64,000 bases of DNA, taken from NCBI GenBank assembly GCA_947489315.1, contig CANLCX010000001.1, positions 1,243,501 to 1,307,500 on the forward strand. The letters run 5' to 3'. This document shows, piece after piece, positions 16,629 to 29,047 of this stretch. This DNA is from an uncultured Sphingomonadaceae bacterium. Lineage in GTDB: Bacteria > Pseudomonadota > Alphaproteobacteria > Sphingomonadales > Sphingomonadaceae. The position numbers and the translations under genes are program-made. The notes beneath the pieces were generated by a model, which was given only the letters and a program-made list of their open reading frames with translations, was not told the DNA's origin and ran no database searches. Position 1 is the stretch's first letter, and the number at the start of each line of letters is the position of its first letter.

Positions 16629-17199
16629 TTTCGCTAATTTAGCAACCGTAGCGGCTGACGTCGCAATGCTGGCCTCTGGCGCTGCTGAAGAGCATGTCAC
16701 GCCGTCTGTATTCGGTGTGTTCAACGCGACCGTATTCGTGTCGCTTTCGATGCTAGTCGTTATTGGCTTGGTGCTCTGGAAGAAAGTACCTGCTGCCATT
16801 GGTGCATCGCTCGACAAGAAAATTGCCGACATTCGAGAGCAATTGGACGAAGCCAAGAAGTTGCGCGAAGAGTCCGAAGAATTACGGGCCAAATATGAAT
16901 CCCGTTTGCGGGCTGCGGATGACGAAGCTGCTGAAATTTTGGCGCAAGCTGAGAGTGAAGCAGAGCTGGTTGTTGCGAACGCAAAGAAAGCCACTACCGA
17001 TCTGATCGCGCGGCGCAAGAAGATGGCCGAAGATAAGATTAGCGCTGCGGAGCGTTCAGCCATTGCTGAAGTTCGCGCCAAAGCTGCTGGAGCGGCCACC
17101 ATTGCAGCGCAAAACCTTATCGCTGCCAAGCATGATGCCGCCGCCGACAAGGGCCTGATCGACCAAACGATCAGTGATTTGGGCTCTAAGCTCAACTAA
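16621..17199 (+). CDS. atpF: F0F1 ATP synthase subunit b
   Basis: The second peripheral-stalk subunit, 192 aa. An ~35-residue N-terminal extension precedes the membrane helix (VFNATVFVSLSMLVVIGLVLW), and then comes a long coiled coil (KKIADIREQLDEAKKLREES...). It starts inside the end of atpF' (8-bp overlap). It is the last gene of the F0 operon; uvrC begins 64 bp later. Confidence 0.93.
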   Translation: MVDFANLATVAADVAMLASGAAEEHVTPSVFGVFNATVFVSLSMLVVIGLVLWKKVPAAIGASLDKKIADIREQLDEAKKLREESEELRAKYESRLRAADDEAAEILAQAESEAELVVANAKKATTDLIARRKKMAEDKISAAERSAIAEVRAKAAGAATIAAQNLIAAKHDAAADKGLIDQTISDLGSKLN

Positions 17200-17263
17200 A
17201 TTATAGTTTATTGCTTTGGATTAGGCGCTGGTAATAACCGGCGTCGGAGCCTAGATATACGCT

Positions 17264-19180
17264 ATGTCTGGCCCACAATCTCCCGACCGTTTTAACGAGG
17301 ATAAGGCAACTTATGCCGTGCGCGGGAATGAAACGCCGGACCTTGAAACCGGCATGGCGGCAATCCGTGAAACATTGAATACTTTGCCAACGCGGCCTGG
17401 CGTCTATCGGATGCAGGACAGTCGCGGCGACGTGCTTTATGTCGGCAAAGCGCGATCACTGAAAAACCGCGTCGGGTCCTATGTCCAGATGAACCGGCTA
17501 CCGCATCGTTTGTTGCGCATGGTTGCACAAACCCGGTCTATGACCATTGTAACCACAGGTAGTGAGGCAGAGGCGCTGCTGCTCGAAGCGCAGCTAATCA
17601 AGAAGTTCCGGCCCGCATATAATGTGCTGCTGCGCGACGATAAGAGTTTCCCGTTCATCCTGTTACGCGAAGATCATGACTTTCCACGTATCCAGAAGCA
17701 TCGCGGAGCGCAGAAAACCAAGGGCAAATATTTCGGACCCTTTGCGAGCGCTGGTTCTGTCAATCAAACACTCAACGCATTGCAGAAATTATTCCTGCTC
17801 CGTTCCTGCACGGACAGCTTCTTCAATAACCGCTCGCGCCCTTGCTTGCTCTATCAAATCAAGCGCTGTTCGGCACCTTGCGTGGATCGGATCACCAAAG
17901 ACGAATATGCTGAATTGGTCGAAGATTCACGGAACTTCCTCTCCGGAAAATCCACCGAGGTGCAGAAAAAGCTCGGTGCACAGATGGAAAAGGCGGCTGA
18001 GGAACTCGATTTCGAAATGGCCGCCCTCCACCGGGACCGATTAAAGGCTCTAACCTTCATCCAGGGCAATCAGGCGGTCAATGCAGCCGGTTTGCCAGAT
18101 GCTGATATATTCGCGTTGGCGGCCAAAGGCTCGACAGTGTGCATACAGGCCTTTTTCATTCGCGGCGGCCAGAATTGGGGGCATCGCAGCTTCTTCCCCG
18201 CCCATACGACCAATGTGGAGATTGAAGAGGTATTCTCCAGCTTTCTGATGCAATTTTATGATCGGATGCCGCCGCCAAAGCTGGTGTTACTGGATCGCGA
18301 ACTGCCGGATGAAGCCTTGCTGTCCGAAGCGCTGGGAACGCGTGCCGATTATAAAGTAAGCGTGTCCAAGCCACAGCGCGGCGATCGCGTGAAGCTGCTG
18401 AAGCAAGCGAGCCGTAATGCAGAAGAGGCGCTTGATCGTCGCTTGGCGGAATCCTCCACGCAAGCCAAAATCATGCGCGAGATGGTGGATTTACTGGAAT
18501 TAGAAGCGGTGCCAGATCGCATCGAAATCTACGATAACAGCCATATTCAGGGAACCAACATGGTTGGGGGGATGGTTGTTGCCGGGCCTGAGGGCTTTCG
18601 CAAAAATGCCTATCGCAAATTCAATATTAAAAACCCTGACACCGCCCCTGGCGATGATTTTGCGATGATGCGCGAAGTGCTAGAGCGGCGCTTTGCACGT
18701 GCCCAGAAAGAAGATCCCGATCGGGAAAAGGGCGAGTGGCCGGACCTGGTTCTGATCGATGGCGGCAAAGGCCAGATGAGTGCCGCGAAAGATGCTCTGG
18801 CAGAAATTGGTGTCGAGGATGTCAACATGATCGGCGTGTCGAAAGGACCGGATCGCAATGCCGGGCGTGAGACGTTCCACTTCATGGATGGCCGGGAACT
18901 AAATCTGCCGATTAACAGTCCTGTACTATTCTACCTCCAGCGCTTGCGCGATGAGGCACACCGGTTCGCCATCGGCGCGCATCGTCAGAAACGCGCCAAA
19001 ACCGTCGGCCATAGCTCGCTCGATGATGTGCCGGGTATTGGCCCCGCCCGGAAAAAGGCGATGTTGCTACACTTTGGAACCGCGCGGGCCGTAAAGAACG
19101 CATCGCTCGAAGATCTTCAGGGCGCTCCCGGGGTTTCCGCGACAGTGGCGCAAAAAGTGTACGACTATTTTCATGGCTAG
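17264..19180 (+). CDS. uvrC: Excinuclease ABC subunit C
   Basis: Makes both incisions during nucleotide excision repair. The 638 aa show the full domain order. The GIY-YIG nuclease (RPGVYRM..GDVLYVGKARSLKNRV) spans about residues 45-125. The UVR helix pair that contacts UvrB (EKAAEELDFEMAALHRDR) is near 240. The RNase H-like second nuclease has IEIYDNSHIQG and DLVLIDGGKGQ, and tandem helix-hairpin-helix motifs at the end include DDVPGIGPARKK. An N-terminal extension of ~35 residues precedes the nuclease. The end overlaps recO by 8 bp. Confidence 0.97.
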   Translation: MSGPQSPDRFNEDKATYAVRGNETPDLETGMAAIRETLNTLPTRPGVYRMQDSRGDVLYVGKARSLKNRVGSYVQMNRLPHRLLRMVAQTRSMTIVTTGSEAEALLLEAQLIKKFRPAYNVLLRDDKSFPFILLREDHDFPRIQKHRGAQKTKGKYFGPFASAGSVNQTLNALQKLFLLRSCTDSFFNNRSRPCLLYQIKRCSAPCVDRITKDEYAELVEDSRNFLSGKSTEVQKKLGAQMEKAAEELDFEMAALHRDRLKALTFIQGNQAVNAAGLPDADIFALAAKGSTVCIQAFFIRGGQNWGHRSFFPAHTTNVEIEEVFSSFLMQFYDRMPPPKLVLLDRELPDEALLSEALGTRADYKVSVSKPQRGDRVKLLKQASRNAEEALDRRLAESSTQAKIMREMVDLLELEAVPDRIEIYDNSHIQGTNMVGGMVVAGPEGFRKNAYRKFNIKNPDTAPGDDFAMMREVLERRFARAQKEDPDREKGEWPDLVLIDGGKGQMSAAKDALAEIGVEDVNMIGVSKGPDRNAGRETFHFMDGRELNLPINSPVLFYLQRLRDEAHRFAIGAHRQKRAKTVGHSSLDDVPGIGPARKKAMLLHFGTARAVKNASLEDLQGAPGVSATVAQKVYDYFHG

Positions 19181-19907
19181 CCTGCGCACCTCTGCGATTA
19201 TCTGCTCCGTCCGACAGCATGGAGAGCATGGCGCTGTTGTGCGCTCTCTAACGCCGGACAATGGATTGATGGCTGGTTATGTGCGCGGGGCTAGGTCTCG
19301 GACGATGCGACCTATATTGATCCCGTCCAATATTGTGCAGGCTGACTATCGCGCTCGGACGGAAGATCAACTCGCCTCGATGACGGCTGAGTTGCAGGAA
19401 AGTCGCGGGCCGTATCTCGGTGAGCCTTTGGCTAGTTCTGCGTTGGATTGGGTGACCGCATTGACCTCAGCAATATTGCCAGAAGAGCAAAGCTATCCGA
19501 GGCTTCATAGCGCTCTATCAGCTTTGCTGGACGCGATTTGTGGTGCGCCATCGGCCAAGGGTTGGGCGGTGGCTCTGGTGCGCTATGAATTACTGCTTCT
19601 ATCGGAATTGGGGTTTGGCCTATCGCTCGAGAAATGTGCTGTGACCGGCAGCACGGAGGAGTTGGTCTTTATCAGCCCCAAAAGCGCGACAGCGGTGAGC
19701 AAGGGGGCAGGGCAGATTTACAAGGACAAGCTCCTACCGCTACCGGCTTTTCTTAAGGAACCGGACAATCCCGAATGGGATGATATTTTTGATGGTTTGA
19801 AAGTCACCGGTTTTTTCCTGAAGCGACATTTTTTCGAAGATCGTCGCAATGACGTCATGGCGGCACGCTCGGTTTTAGTGGATCGCCTAAAAAGGGTGGT
19901 TGCCTAA
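19173..19907 (+). CDS. recO: DNA repair protein RecO
   Basis: Works with RecR/RecF to load RecA on SSB-coated single-stranded DNA. The 244-aa product has the N-terminal OB fold (ASLRTSAIICSVRQHGEHGAVVRSLTPDNGLMAGYVRGARS with the usual basic patch) and a helical C-terminal domain containing LLLLSELGFGLSLEKCAVTG. The remaining Cys residues of the zinc-binding type are largely absent, as in other alphaproteobacterial RecO. It overlaps uvrC, so both repair genes are probably co-transcribed. Confidence 0.92.
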   Translation: MASLRTSAIICSVRQHGEHGAVVRSLTPDNGLMAGYVRGARSRTMRPILIPSNIVQADYRARTEDQLASMTAELQESRGPYLGEPLASSALDWVTALTSAILPEEQSYPRLHSALSALLDAICGAPSAKGWAVALVRYELLLLSELGFGLSLEKCAVTGSTEELVFISPKSATAVSKGAGQIYKDKLLPLPAFLKEPDNPEWDDIFDGLKVTGFFLKRHFFEDRRNDVMAARSVLVDRLKRVVA

Positions 19908-19954
19908 TCGCTATTTGCGCGGCAGGAATGCGCTCAAACTTCTAAGGAAATATA

Positions 19955-21004
19955 ATGCATATTGCGGTGCTCGCCGGGGACGGCATTGGTCAGGAAATCA
20001 TGGTGGAAGCCTTGCGTGTATTGGACGCGTTGGATTTGGCTGACTTGCGACTAGATCATGCAGATGTGGGCGGTGTGGCGTATAAGAACCATGGCCATCC
20101 TCTGCCGCCGGCAACGCTGGATCTGGCCAAAACGGCCGATGCTGTTTTGTTTGGCGCAGTGGGTGATCCCGATTGTGACAATCTCGATCGTCATTTGCGC
20201 CCGGAACAGGCGGTACTTGGCCTGCGCAAGGAAATGCAGACATTTGCCAATTTGCGGCCTGCCAAAGCCTTTGTTGGACTTGAAAATCTCTCGGCGCTGA
20301 AGCCTGACATCGCAGGGGCGATTGACTTGTTGATCTTGCGCGAATTAACCGGCGACATCTATTTTGGCGAAAAGGGTCAGCGTAAGACCGATGCCGGTTT
20401 GCGTGAAGGCTATGATGTCATGGCCTATGATGAGGAAGAAATTGCTCGCATCGCGCACGTCGCGTTCAAGGCGGCTCAGGGTCGCCGGAAAAAGCTATGC
20501 TCGGTGGATAAGGCCAATGTGTTGCAAACCTCCGTATTGTGGCGGGAAGTTGTGAATGAGGTCGCGTCGGATTATCCTGATGTCGAGCTGAGTCATATGT
20601 ATGTCGACAACGCTGCGATGCAGTTGGTGCGTAATCCGGGGCAGTTTGACGTGATGCTGACGGGTAATATTTTTGGCGATATTCTCTCCGACCAAGCCAG
20701 CATGTGTGTCGGGTCGATCGGTCTGCTTGCATCGGCATCCGTGGGTACCGGGACCAAGGGACTTTTTGAACCCATCCACGGCAGCGCGCCAGATATTGCA
20801 GGGCAGGGCATCGCTAATCCCTCGGCCATGATATTATCCGCTGCGATGATGCTCCGGCACAGCTTTGGGATGGAGAGCGAAGCCGTCCGTATTGAACAGG
20901 CTGTTGCGACGGTTCTGCAAAAGGGCATATTGGGGCATGATCTTGGCGGCAGTGCCTCGACACAAGAAATTGGCGATGCGGTTGTCGCGCAGCTTGCCAG
21001 TTAA
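19955..21004 (+). CDS. leuB: 3-isopropylmalate dehydrogenase
   Basis: Oxidatively decarboxylates 3-isopropylmalate in leucine synthesis using NAD+. At 349 aa it has the normal length. Motifs: GDGIGQEIM at the N-terminus, the substrate-arginine segment NLRPAKAF, and [16 protein letters not shown] (Arg and Tyr of the active site). [17 protein letters not shown] carries the catalytic Lys, followed by [17 protein letters not shown] and [26 protein letters not shown] precedes the ATG at 19955. metZ follows after 24 bp. Confidence 0.96.
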   Translation: MHIAVLAGDGIGQEIMVEALRVLDALDLADLRLDHADVGGVAYKNHGHPLPPATLDLAKTADAVLFGAVGDPDCDNLDRHLRPEQAVLGLRKEMQTFANLRPAKAFVGLENLSALKPDIAGAIDLLILRELTGDIYFGEKGQRKTDAGLREGYDVMAYDEEEIARIAHVAFKAAQGRRKKLCSVDKANVLQTSVLWREVVNEVASDYPDVELSHMYVDNAAMQLVRNPGQFDVMLTGNIFGDILSDQASMCVGSIGLLASASVGTGTKGLFEPIHGSAPDIAGQGIANPSAMILSAAMMLRHSFGMESEAVRIEQAVATVLQKGILGHDLGGSASTQEIGDAVVAQLAS

Positions 21005-21028
21005 GCGCTGATCGGCTTAGGAAAAGAT

Positions 21029-22237
21029 ATGAAAAGAGATACCGGCCAGAATCGAGAGATTACGAAGAAGTGGCGCCCTGCAACCAAGGCCATTCGCAGT
21101 GGTACGATGCGCAGTGAGTTTGGCGAGACATCGGAGGCCTTGTTCCTGACCTCTGGCTATACTTATGACTGCGCCGAGGATGCCGCCGCCCGTTTTAGCG
21201 GCGAGCAACCGGGCATGACCTATAGCCGCCTGCAAAATCCGACGGTGCAAATGCTGGAAGAACGAATTGCGATAATGGAAGGCTCAGAGGCTTGCCGTGC
21301 TACGGCGTCCGGTATGGCGGCGATGACGGCGGCTTTGCTGTGCCAGTTGCAAGCGGGTGATCACGTGGTAGCAAGCCGCGCTCTATTTGGTTCTTGCCGC
21401 TGGCTAACCGACACGCTGTTGCCGAAATTTGGAATCGAAACCACAGTTATCGATGGTCGTGACATCGAAAATTGGGAGCAAGCGATTACGCCCAAGACCA
21501 AGGTGTTTTTCTTTGAAACACCAGCAAACCCGACCATGGACGTGATTGATCTACGATCTGTATGCGATCTGGCACGGGCGAAGGGCATTACCAGTGTGGT
21601 GGACAATGCTTTTGCCACCAATGTCCTGCAACGTCCGATGGAATTTGGCGCTGATGTGGTCGCCTATAGCGCGACCAAAATGATGGATGGGCAGGGCCGC
21701 GTGTTGGCCGGTGCCGTTTGCGGTACAGAGGAGTTTATCGAGGAGACTTTGCTCGCCTTCACCCGCAATACGGGACCGACTCTGAGTGCGTTTAATGCGT
21801 GGGTTGTTTTAAAGGGACTCGAGACTCTCGACCTGCGTATTCGCAAACAGAGCAATAACGCCATAGAGGTCGGCAAGTTTTTAGAGCAGCGGGTAGAAAA
21901 AATGTTATACCCGGGTCTGCCAAGCCATCCGCAGCATAATCTTGCGATGAGCCAGATGGAGGCGGCGGGACCGATCTTTTCGCTCTATGTGGGTGGCGGT
22001 CGCAAGCAAGCGCACGGTCTGCTTAATGCATTGAATCTTATAGATATTTCAAACAATATCGGAGACAGCAGATCCCTGATGTGTCACCCGTCGTCGACCA
22101 CGCATCATGGGCTCGGTGAGGAAGCCCGTTTGGAGATTGGGATTACCGAAGACATGTTGCGGATCAATGTCGGGCTGGAAGATCCGATCGATTTGATTGA
22201 AGATTTGGATCAAGCCCTTTCGTCTGTTGGTCTTTGA
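21029..22237 (+). CDS. metZ: O-succinylhomoserine sulfhydrylase
   Basis: PLP enzyme of the Cys/Met metabolism family that replaces the succinyl group with sulfide, giving homocysteine directly. The 402-aa product has the PLP-binding lysine in AYSATKMMDGQGRVLAGAV. Other visible motifs are TYSRLQNPTV, ASGMAAM, VVDNAFATNVLQRP and the C-terminal SRSLMCHPSSTTH. MetZ is preferred to MetB because the Q-G-R-V-LAG context after the lysine is typical of the sulfhydrylases; the substrate is still inferred from family resemblance. The RBS is GGAAAAG before the ATG. Confidence 0.92.
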   Translation: MKRDTGQNREITKKWRPATKAIRSGTMRSEFGETSEALFLTSGYTYDCAEDAAARFSGEQPGMTYSRLQNPTVQMLEERIAIMEGSEACRATASGMAAMTAALLCQLQAGDHVVASRALFGSCRWLTDTLLPKFGIETTVIDGRDIENWEQAITPKTKVFFFETPANPTMDVIDLRSVCDLARAKGITSVVDNAFATNVLQRPMEFGADVVAYSATKMMDGQGRVLAGAVCGTEEFIEETLLAFTRNTGPTLSAFNAWVVLKGLETLDLRIRKQSNNAIEVGKFLEQRVEKMLYPGLPSHPQHNLAMSQMEAAGPIFSLYVGGGRKQAHGLLNALNLIDISNNIGDSRSLMCHPSSTTHHGLGEEARLEIGITEDMLRINVGLEDPIDLIEDLDQALSSVGL

Positions 22238-22252
22238 CGCTATTATAGTGTG

Positions 22253-22654
22253 ATGATGCAGGCGTTCTTTCCATTCTCAGAAACCACCGACGGGGTGACC
22301 GTGCGGGTATCGGTGACATTTTTGCCGGAGCAATCCGATATTGATGGTTTACGCTGGTTTTGGGCCTATCACATTCGTATCGAAAATGAGCGCGACAGCG
22401 CGGTTCAGTTACTGACCCGCCATTGGCGTATTTCCGATGCGCGCGGTGCTTTGCACAGGGTTGATGGCGACGGCGTGATTGGGGAACAGCCGATTGTTCA
22501 GCCCGGTAAATCCCATGACTATGTTTCGGGTTGTCCGCTTAATACGCCGAGCGGGGCCATGGCCGGGCATTTCATGTTTGTCGGTGAAGAGCCGGATGCA
22601 TTTGAAGTTCGAATTCCCCATTTTCCTCTTACAGCACCAACCGTAGAGCAATGA
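22253..22654 (+). CDS. apaG: ApaG domain protein
   Basis: A ~133-aa ApaG protein: a fibronectin-III-like beta sandwich with VTFLPEQSDIDGLRWFWAYHIRIEN, LTRHWRISDARGALHRVDGDGVIGEQPIVQPGKSHDYVSGC and the final MAGHFMF. In enterics it is linked to cobalt/magnesium resistance; its molecular role is unclear. The start region reads GTG-ATG-ATG (22250/22253/22256), so the exact start is ambiguous by two codons. It is 15 bp after metZ and overlaps the next gene by 4 bp (ATGA). Confidence 0.93.
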   Translation: MMQAFFPFSETTDGVTVRVSVTFLPEQSDIDGLRWFWAYHIRIENERDSAVQLLTRHWRISDARGALHRVDGDGVIGEQPIVQPGKSHDYVSGCPLNTPSGAMAGHFMFVGEEPDAFEVRIPHFPLTAPTVEQ

Positions 22655-23445
22655 AGCGCACCCATTTGCCGTTGAACGGGCTTCGCGTGCTCGACGCCGC
22701 CGCGCGGCATCTTAGCTTTACGCGGGCCGCGGATGAGCTCGCTGTAACGCCCGCTGCCGTTGGACAGCAGATTAGAGCATTGGAAGACATGCTGGGTGTT
22801 GTGATGTTCCGGCGGACGCCAAAAGGACTGGAGCTGACGGATGAAGCCGCTGCTGGTCTGGATGCTTTGCGATCCGGTTTTTTGGAGTTCGAAGACGCCG
22901 TGAGGGCTATGCAGGCGGGGCAATCATCCCATAAGCTGACTATTGCAGCACCGCGGGATTTGACCGCAAAATGGCTGAATGAGAGGCTCGCGAAATTTTC
23001 GCAGGATAATAAAGACGTTAGCTTTGCGGTCGTTGCTTCAGAAGGTGGCGCAGATTTTACAGAAGCCAATCTGGATGTGGCCATTGGACTGACCGATGGC
23101 CCCGGCGATAATGAAGGTGTGATCATTGGCGACACCATGTTCGTTAAAGTGGCCGCACCCGGCGGCAAGCCAGGCCAGAAAATTGACTGGCCGGGCTGCC
23201 CGATTTCCGAAGGTGAAGAGACTCTAATGCGGGTCGCGGACGGCGGGTTAGCGATTGAAGCTGCTGCCAATGGCTTTGGCCATGCCTGGGTCCCCAAAAT
23301 GTTGGTACAGCAGGATATTGCCGCGGGCCGTGTCGAGGTAATCGGTGAGGATAGCAAATCCTCGCGCGGCTACTGGTTGGTTGCTCCGCTCCCACAATGG
23401 CGACAAAAAAAGGTCAAGGCACTGGTTGCTGCGCTTTCGGCATGA
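22651..23445 (+). CDS. LysR-family transcriptional regulator (GcvA-like)
   Basis: A 264-aa regulator with an N-terminal winged helix-turn-helix (LNGLRVLDAAARHLSFTRAADELAVTPAAVGQQIRALED, about residues 9-47) and a LysR substrate-binding domain. The helix and the start KRTHLPLNGLRVLDAAARH resemble the GcvA branch. It is slightly shorter than the usual ~300 aa. Its location as an ATGA-coupled gene inside metZ-apaG-lysR-GNAT, rather than divergent from a target, is unusual for LysR proteins and leaves the regulon open. Confidence 0.9.
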   Translation: MKRTHLPLNGLRVLDAAARHLSFTRAADELAVTPAAVGQQIRALEDMLGVVMFRRTPKGLELTDEAAAGLDALRSGFLEFEDAVRAMQAGQSSHKLTIAAPRDLTAKWLNERLAKFSQDNKDVSFAVVASEGGADFTEANLDVAIGLTDGPGDNEGVIIGDTMFVKVAAPGGKPGQKIDWPGCPISEGEETLMRVADGGLAIEAAANGFGHAWVPKMLVQQDIAAGRVEVIGEDSKSSRGYWLVAPLPQWRQKKVKALVAALSA

Positions 23446-23984
23446 GTTTTCCAGATTTGATGACGGAACGGCTGCGTTTGCGCCCGTTGCGACTGGAAGA
23501 TGCCGATGCCCTTCATCCTGTTTTTGCAGATGAGGATCTAATGCGCTGGTGGTCCAGCGGGCCCCATAAATCTGTTGCAGAAACGCGGGAATATGTGACG
23601 CAAAATTGCGAAGGCGAGCGCTGGCAAACCTGGGCCATAACCACAATTCAAGAGGATGTGGCTCTGGGTTGGGTTGTTTTTATACATTCGGAAGATCGCC
23701 CGAATGTCAGAGAAATTGGTTATATCTTGAACCGTGCTGCTTGGGGAACGGGAATAGCGCGAGAGGCCGTTGACCGGGTGATCCGCTATGGATTCGAAGA
23801 ACTTGGCCTCCGACGCATCTGCGCAGATGTTGATCCCGAAAATATGTCTTCGATCAAGCTGTTAAAAATTCTTGGTTTTCAACAGGAAGCGCATTTGCGG
23901 CAGGAATCGGAAACGCATATTGGAACCCGGGACAGTTTGATTTTTGGATTGCTGCGTGATGACTGGCAAAACGTCAGTCCGTAA
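23442..23984 (+). CDS. GNAT family N-acetyltransferase (RimJ/RimL-like)
   Basis: A 180-aa acetyltransferase with the RimJ/RimL pattern TERLRLRPLRLEDADAL, then GYILNRAAWGTGIAREAVDRVIRYGFEELGLRRICADVDPENMSSIKLLKILGF. It includes the acetyl-CoA loop (motif A) and the Asn-containing motif B. Start chosen at the ATG at 23442, which overlaps the regulator stop as ATGA; an in-frame ATG at 23397 would lie well inside the regulator gene. The target could be a protein N-terminus or a small molecule. It is convergent with the beta-lactamase-like gene, with a single base between stops. Confidence 0.88.
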   Translation: MSFPDLMTERLRLRPLRLEDADALHPVFADEDLMRWWSSGPHKSVAETREYVTQNCEGERWQTWAITTIQEDVALGWVVFIHSEDRPNVREIGYILNRAAWGTGIAREAVDRVIRYGFEELGLRRICADVDPENMSSIKLLKILGFQQEAHLRQESETHIGTRDSLIFGLLRDDWQNVSP

Positions 23985-23985
23985 T

Positions 23986-27301
<3,316 letters not shown>

Positions 27302-27314
27302 TCAGAGTCAGGCT

Positions 27315-27341
27315 GGCAAGAGGCTTATTGAGCCTCTTGCC
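27315..27341 (-). other. Perfect 11-bp hairpin between gcrA and parE
   Basis: GGCAAGAGGCT and AGCCTCTTGCC form an uninterrupted 11-bp stem with a 5-nt loop, midway in the 92-bp gcrA-parE gap. No U-tract follows on either strand, so it is not a standard intrinsic terminator. It may be an RNA processing or attenuation structure, or a protein-binding palindrome. Confidence 0.45.
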
Positions 27342-27375
27342 AAATGGTCTGTAAAATATTGCCTTATCAGCTGAT

Positions 27376-28050
27376 TTAGCGGACTCTTGGGCCACCAAAA
27401 GGCAGTGGCGGAGGTGCCCGTCGCGCGCCGCGTGGTAGCTGAGCCTGAAACGCCCGGCCGCAATGCTCTACGCAATAAGGAAAGCCGGGATTGACCTCTT
27501 CACCACAGAAGTGGAAATCCGGTTCACCGGGATGGTTCATCGGCCAGCGACAGATTCTGTCATTCAGATCAAGCAAGCTGGTTTTGTCAGCAATTTCATC
27601 ACTGGGCTTGGCAGGAACCAGACGACGCGGCGGAGCCGGCGGGATGGGTGCCTGCTGATCGCCGGGCCCTTGACGTAAAAAGCCGCCAGGTCCGACAGAC
27701 ACGATTTTTGGACCATCAGGTTTCGGCATTTTGGATTGCTGGGCCGCATGGGTCCGAGCTGCCGGCGTTGGCGGTGGCATCGCGCGGCGCGCTACATGCT
27801 CTTCTTTTTGTTTCGGTTTTTTGGTGGCCTTGACCGCTGCCTTTTTCGGTTTGGCGGGTGGTTTTTCACCTTTCGCGGTTTTTGCTTTGGCCTTTACCGG
27901 CGAGGGACGCGATTTTAGACCAAGGCGGTGCGCCTTGCCAATAACAGCATTGCGGCTAACGCCACCCAGTTCTTCAGCGATCTGGCTCGCTGTCAGGCCT
28001 TTTTCCCACATCTGTTTCAGATGATCGATACGTTCGTCGGTCCAAGCCAT
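27376..28050 (-). CDS. gcrA: GcrA-family cell cycle regulator
   Basis: An alphaproteobacterial regulator that binds RNA polymerase sigma70 and activates promoters methylated by CcrM at GANTC. The 224-aa product starts with the diagnostic helix-turn-helix MAWTDERIDHLKQMWEKGLTAS...GGVSRNAVIGKAHRLGLKSR. A ~60-residue Lys/Pro/Ala-rich linker follows. The C-terminal cysteine-rich sigma-binding domain contains RICRWPMNHPGEPDFHFCGEEVNPGFPYCVEHCGRAFQ. The linker is long and very basic compared with Caulobacter GcrA (~170 aa). It is divergent from the ABC permease. Confidence 0.95.
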   Translation of the reverse strand: MAWTDERIDHLKQMWEKGLTASQIAEELGGVSRNAVIGKAHRLGLKSRPSPVKAKAKTAKGEKPPAKPKKAAVKATKKPKQKEEHVARRAMPPPTPAARTHAAQQSKMPKPDGPKIVSVGPGGFLRQGPGDQQAPIPPAPPRRLVPAKPSDEIADKTSLLDLNDRICRWPMNHPGEPDFHFCGEEVNPGFPYCVEHCGRAFQAQLPRGARRAPPPLPFGGPRVR

Positions 28051-28175
28051 GCAAAATCCTAATTATTCCAAAATCAAACCCAATATAAGCCATATAGCCA
28101 CATATTCAATCAGACATAATATGGTCAGCAAATATTGGTTGTGATTGCTCTCGGGAGCCGATAGGCGAAAAGCCT

Positions 28176-29033
28176 ATGTTAGACCAGCCCAAAAATAGCA
28201 ATTCTGATCAACCGGAATTTATTCCACAAAGCTATCCTGAACCCGGCGTCGCGGTCATTAAGGGTATAAATTGGGGCGGTTTTTTTGCACTTTACTGGAA
28301 AGAAGTGCGGCGCTTTTTCAAGGTTCAGCTGCAAACCGTTTGGGCTCCCTCGATTACCACCCTGTTATTTCTGGTTATTTTTACTGTCGCATTGGGCAGG
28401 GGGGATCGCACCGTTTTGGGCGTACCTTTTGCCGATTTCATCGCGCCAGGCCTGATTTGCATGGGTATGATCCAAAATGCGTTTGCAAATACCAGTTTTT
28501 CGCTCCTGGTCGGCAAGATTCAGGGAACGATTGTCGATTATCTGATGCCACCCTTGTCGGTAGGCGAATTGCTCGCTGGTTTGGTCAGCGCGGCCATAAC
28601 CCGCGCGGTGTTGGTCGGTTTCGCTGTTTGGCTGGCCATGGCCCTGTGGCCTGGCGTTAGCGTGAGTGTCACACACTGGTGGGCGGTTATCTGGTTTGGT
28701 TTCATGGGCTCGGCGATGCTGGCACTTTTGGGTGTCTTGACGTCAATATGGGCTGAGAAATTCGATCATGCAGCGGCGGTCACCAATTTTGTTGTCGCAC
28801 CAGCAGCGTTATTATCTGGTACCTTTTATTCCATAGACCGATTGGCTCCGACATTTCAGGCGGTGAGCCATTTTAACCCATTTTTCTATGCGATATCAGG
28901 CTTCCGATACGGATTTCTCGGTGAAGCGGATTCGCCCGTAATTGTCGGCTCTATCGTGCTGCTATGTATCAATATCGTTTTAACGGCGATTTGCTACATC
29001 CTGCTCAAAAAAGGCTGGAAGATTAAGTCATAG
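28176..29033 (+). CDS. ABC-2 type transporter permease
   Basis: A 285-aa inner-membrane protein with about six hydrophobic helices (first near residues 63-85, last near 260-280). It has the ABC-2/NodJ/YadH-like features: a cytoplasmic YWKEVRRFFKVQLQTVWAPSITTLLFLVIF entry helix and the SGTFYSIDRLAPTFQAVSHFNPFFYAISGFRYGF segment before the last helix. This family exports polysaccharides, lipids or drugs together with a separate ATPase, but no ATPase gene is adjacent. The partner is either elsewhere or this permease is shared. The ATG at 28176 follows a 125-bp divergent region with gcrA. Confidence 0.9.
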   Translation: MLDQPKNSNSDQPEFIPQSYPEPGVAVIKGINWGGFFALYWKEVRRFFKVQLQTVWAPSITTLLFLVIFTVALGRGDRTVLGVPFADFIAPGLICMGMIQNAFANTSFSLLVGKIQGTIVDYLMPPLSVGELLAGLVSAAITRAVLVGFAVWLAMALWPGVSVSVTHWWAVIWFGFMGSAMLALLGVLTSIWAEKFDHAAAVTNFVVAPAALLSGTFYSIDRLAPTFQAVSHFNPFFYAISGFRYGFLGEADSPVIVGSIVLLCINIVLTAICYILLKKGWKIKS

Positions 29034-29047
29034 CTTAATGGACTGGT

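Noticed and set aside
16158..17195. Long minus-strand open frame (345 codons) opposite atpF' and atpF
   Set aside because: It mirrors the alanine- and charge-rich coiled-coil coding of the real genes, giving a Ser/Ala-rich product without motifs or RBS; the plus strand has clear ATP synthase subunits.
20990..21030. SAM riboswitch ahead of metZ
   Set aside because: Only 24 bp separate leuB and metZ; there is no room for a riboswitch.
22629..23357. Minus-strand open frame opposite the LysR gene
   Set aside because: Ser/Pro/Ala-rich antisense translation with no family resemblance.
28176..29033. Complete ABC transporter operon
   Set aside because: No ATPase gene lies within reach on either side; only the permease can be supported.
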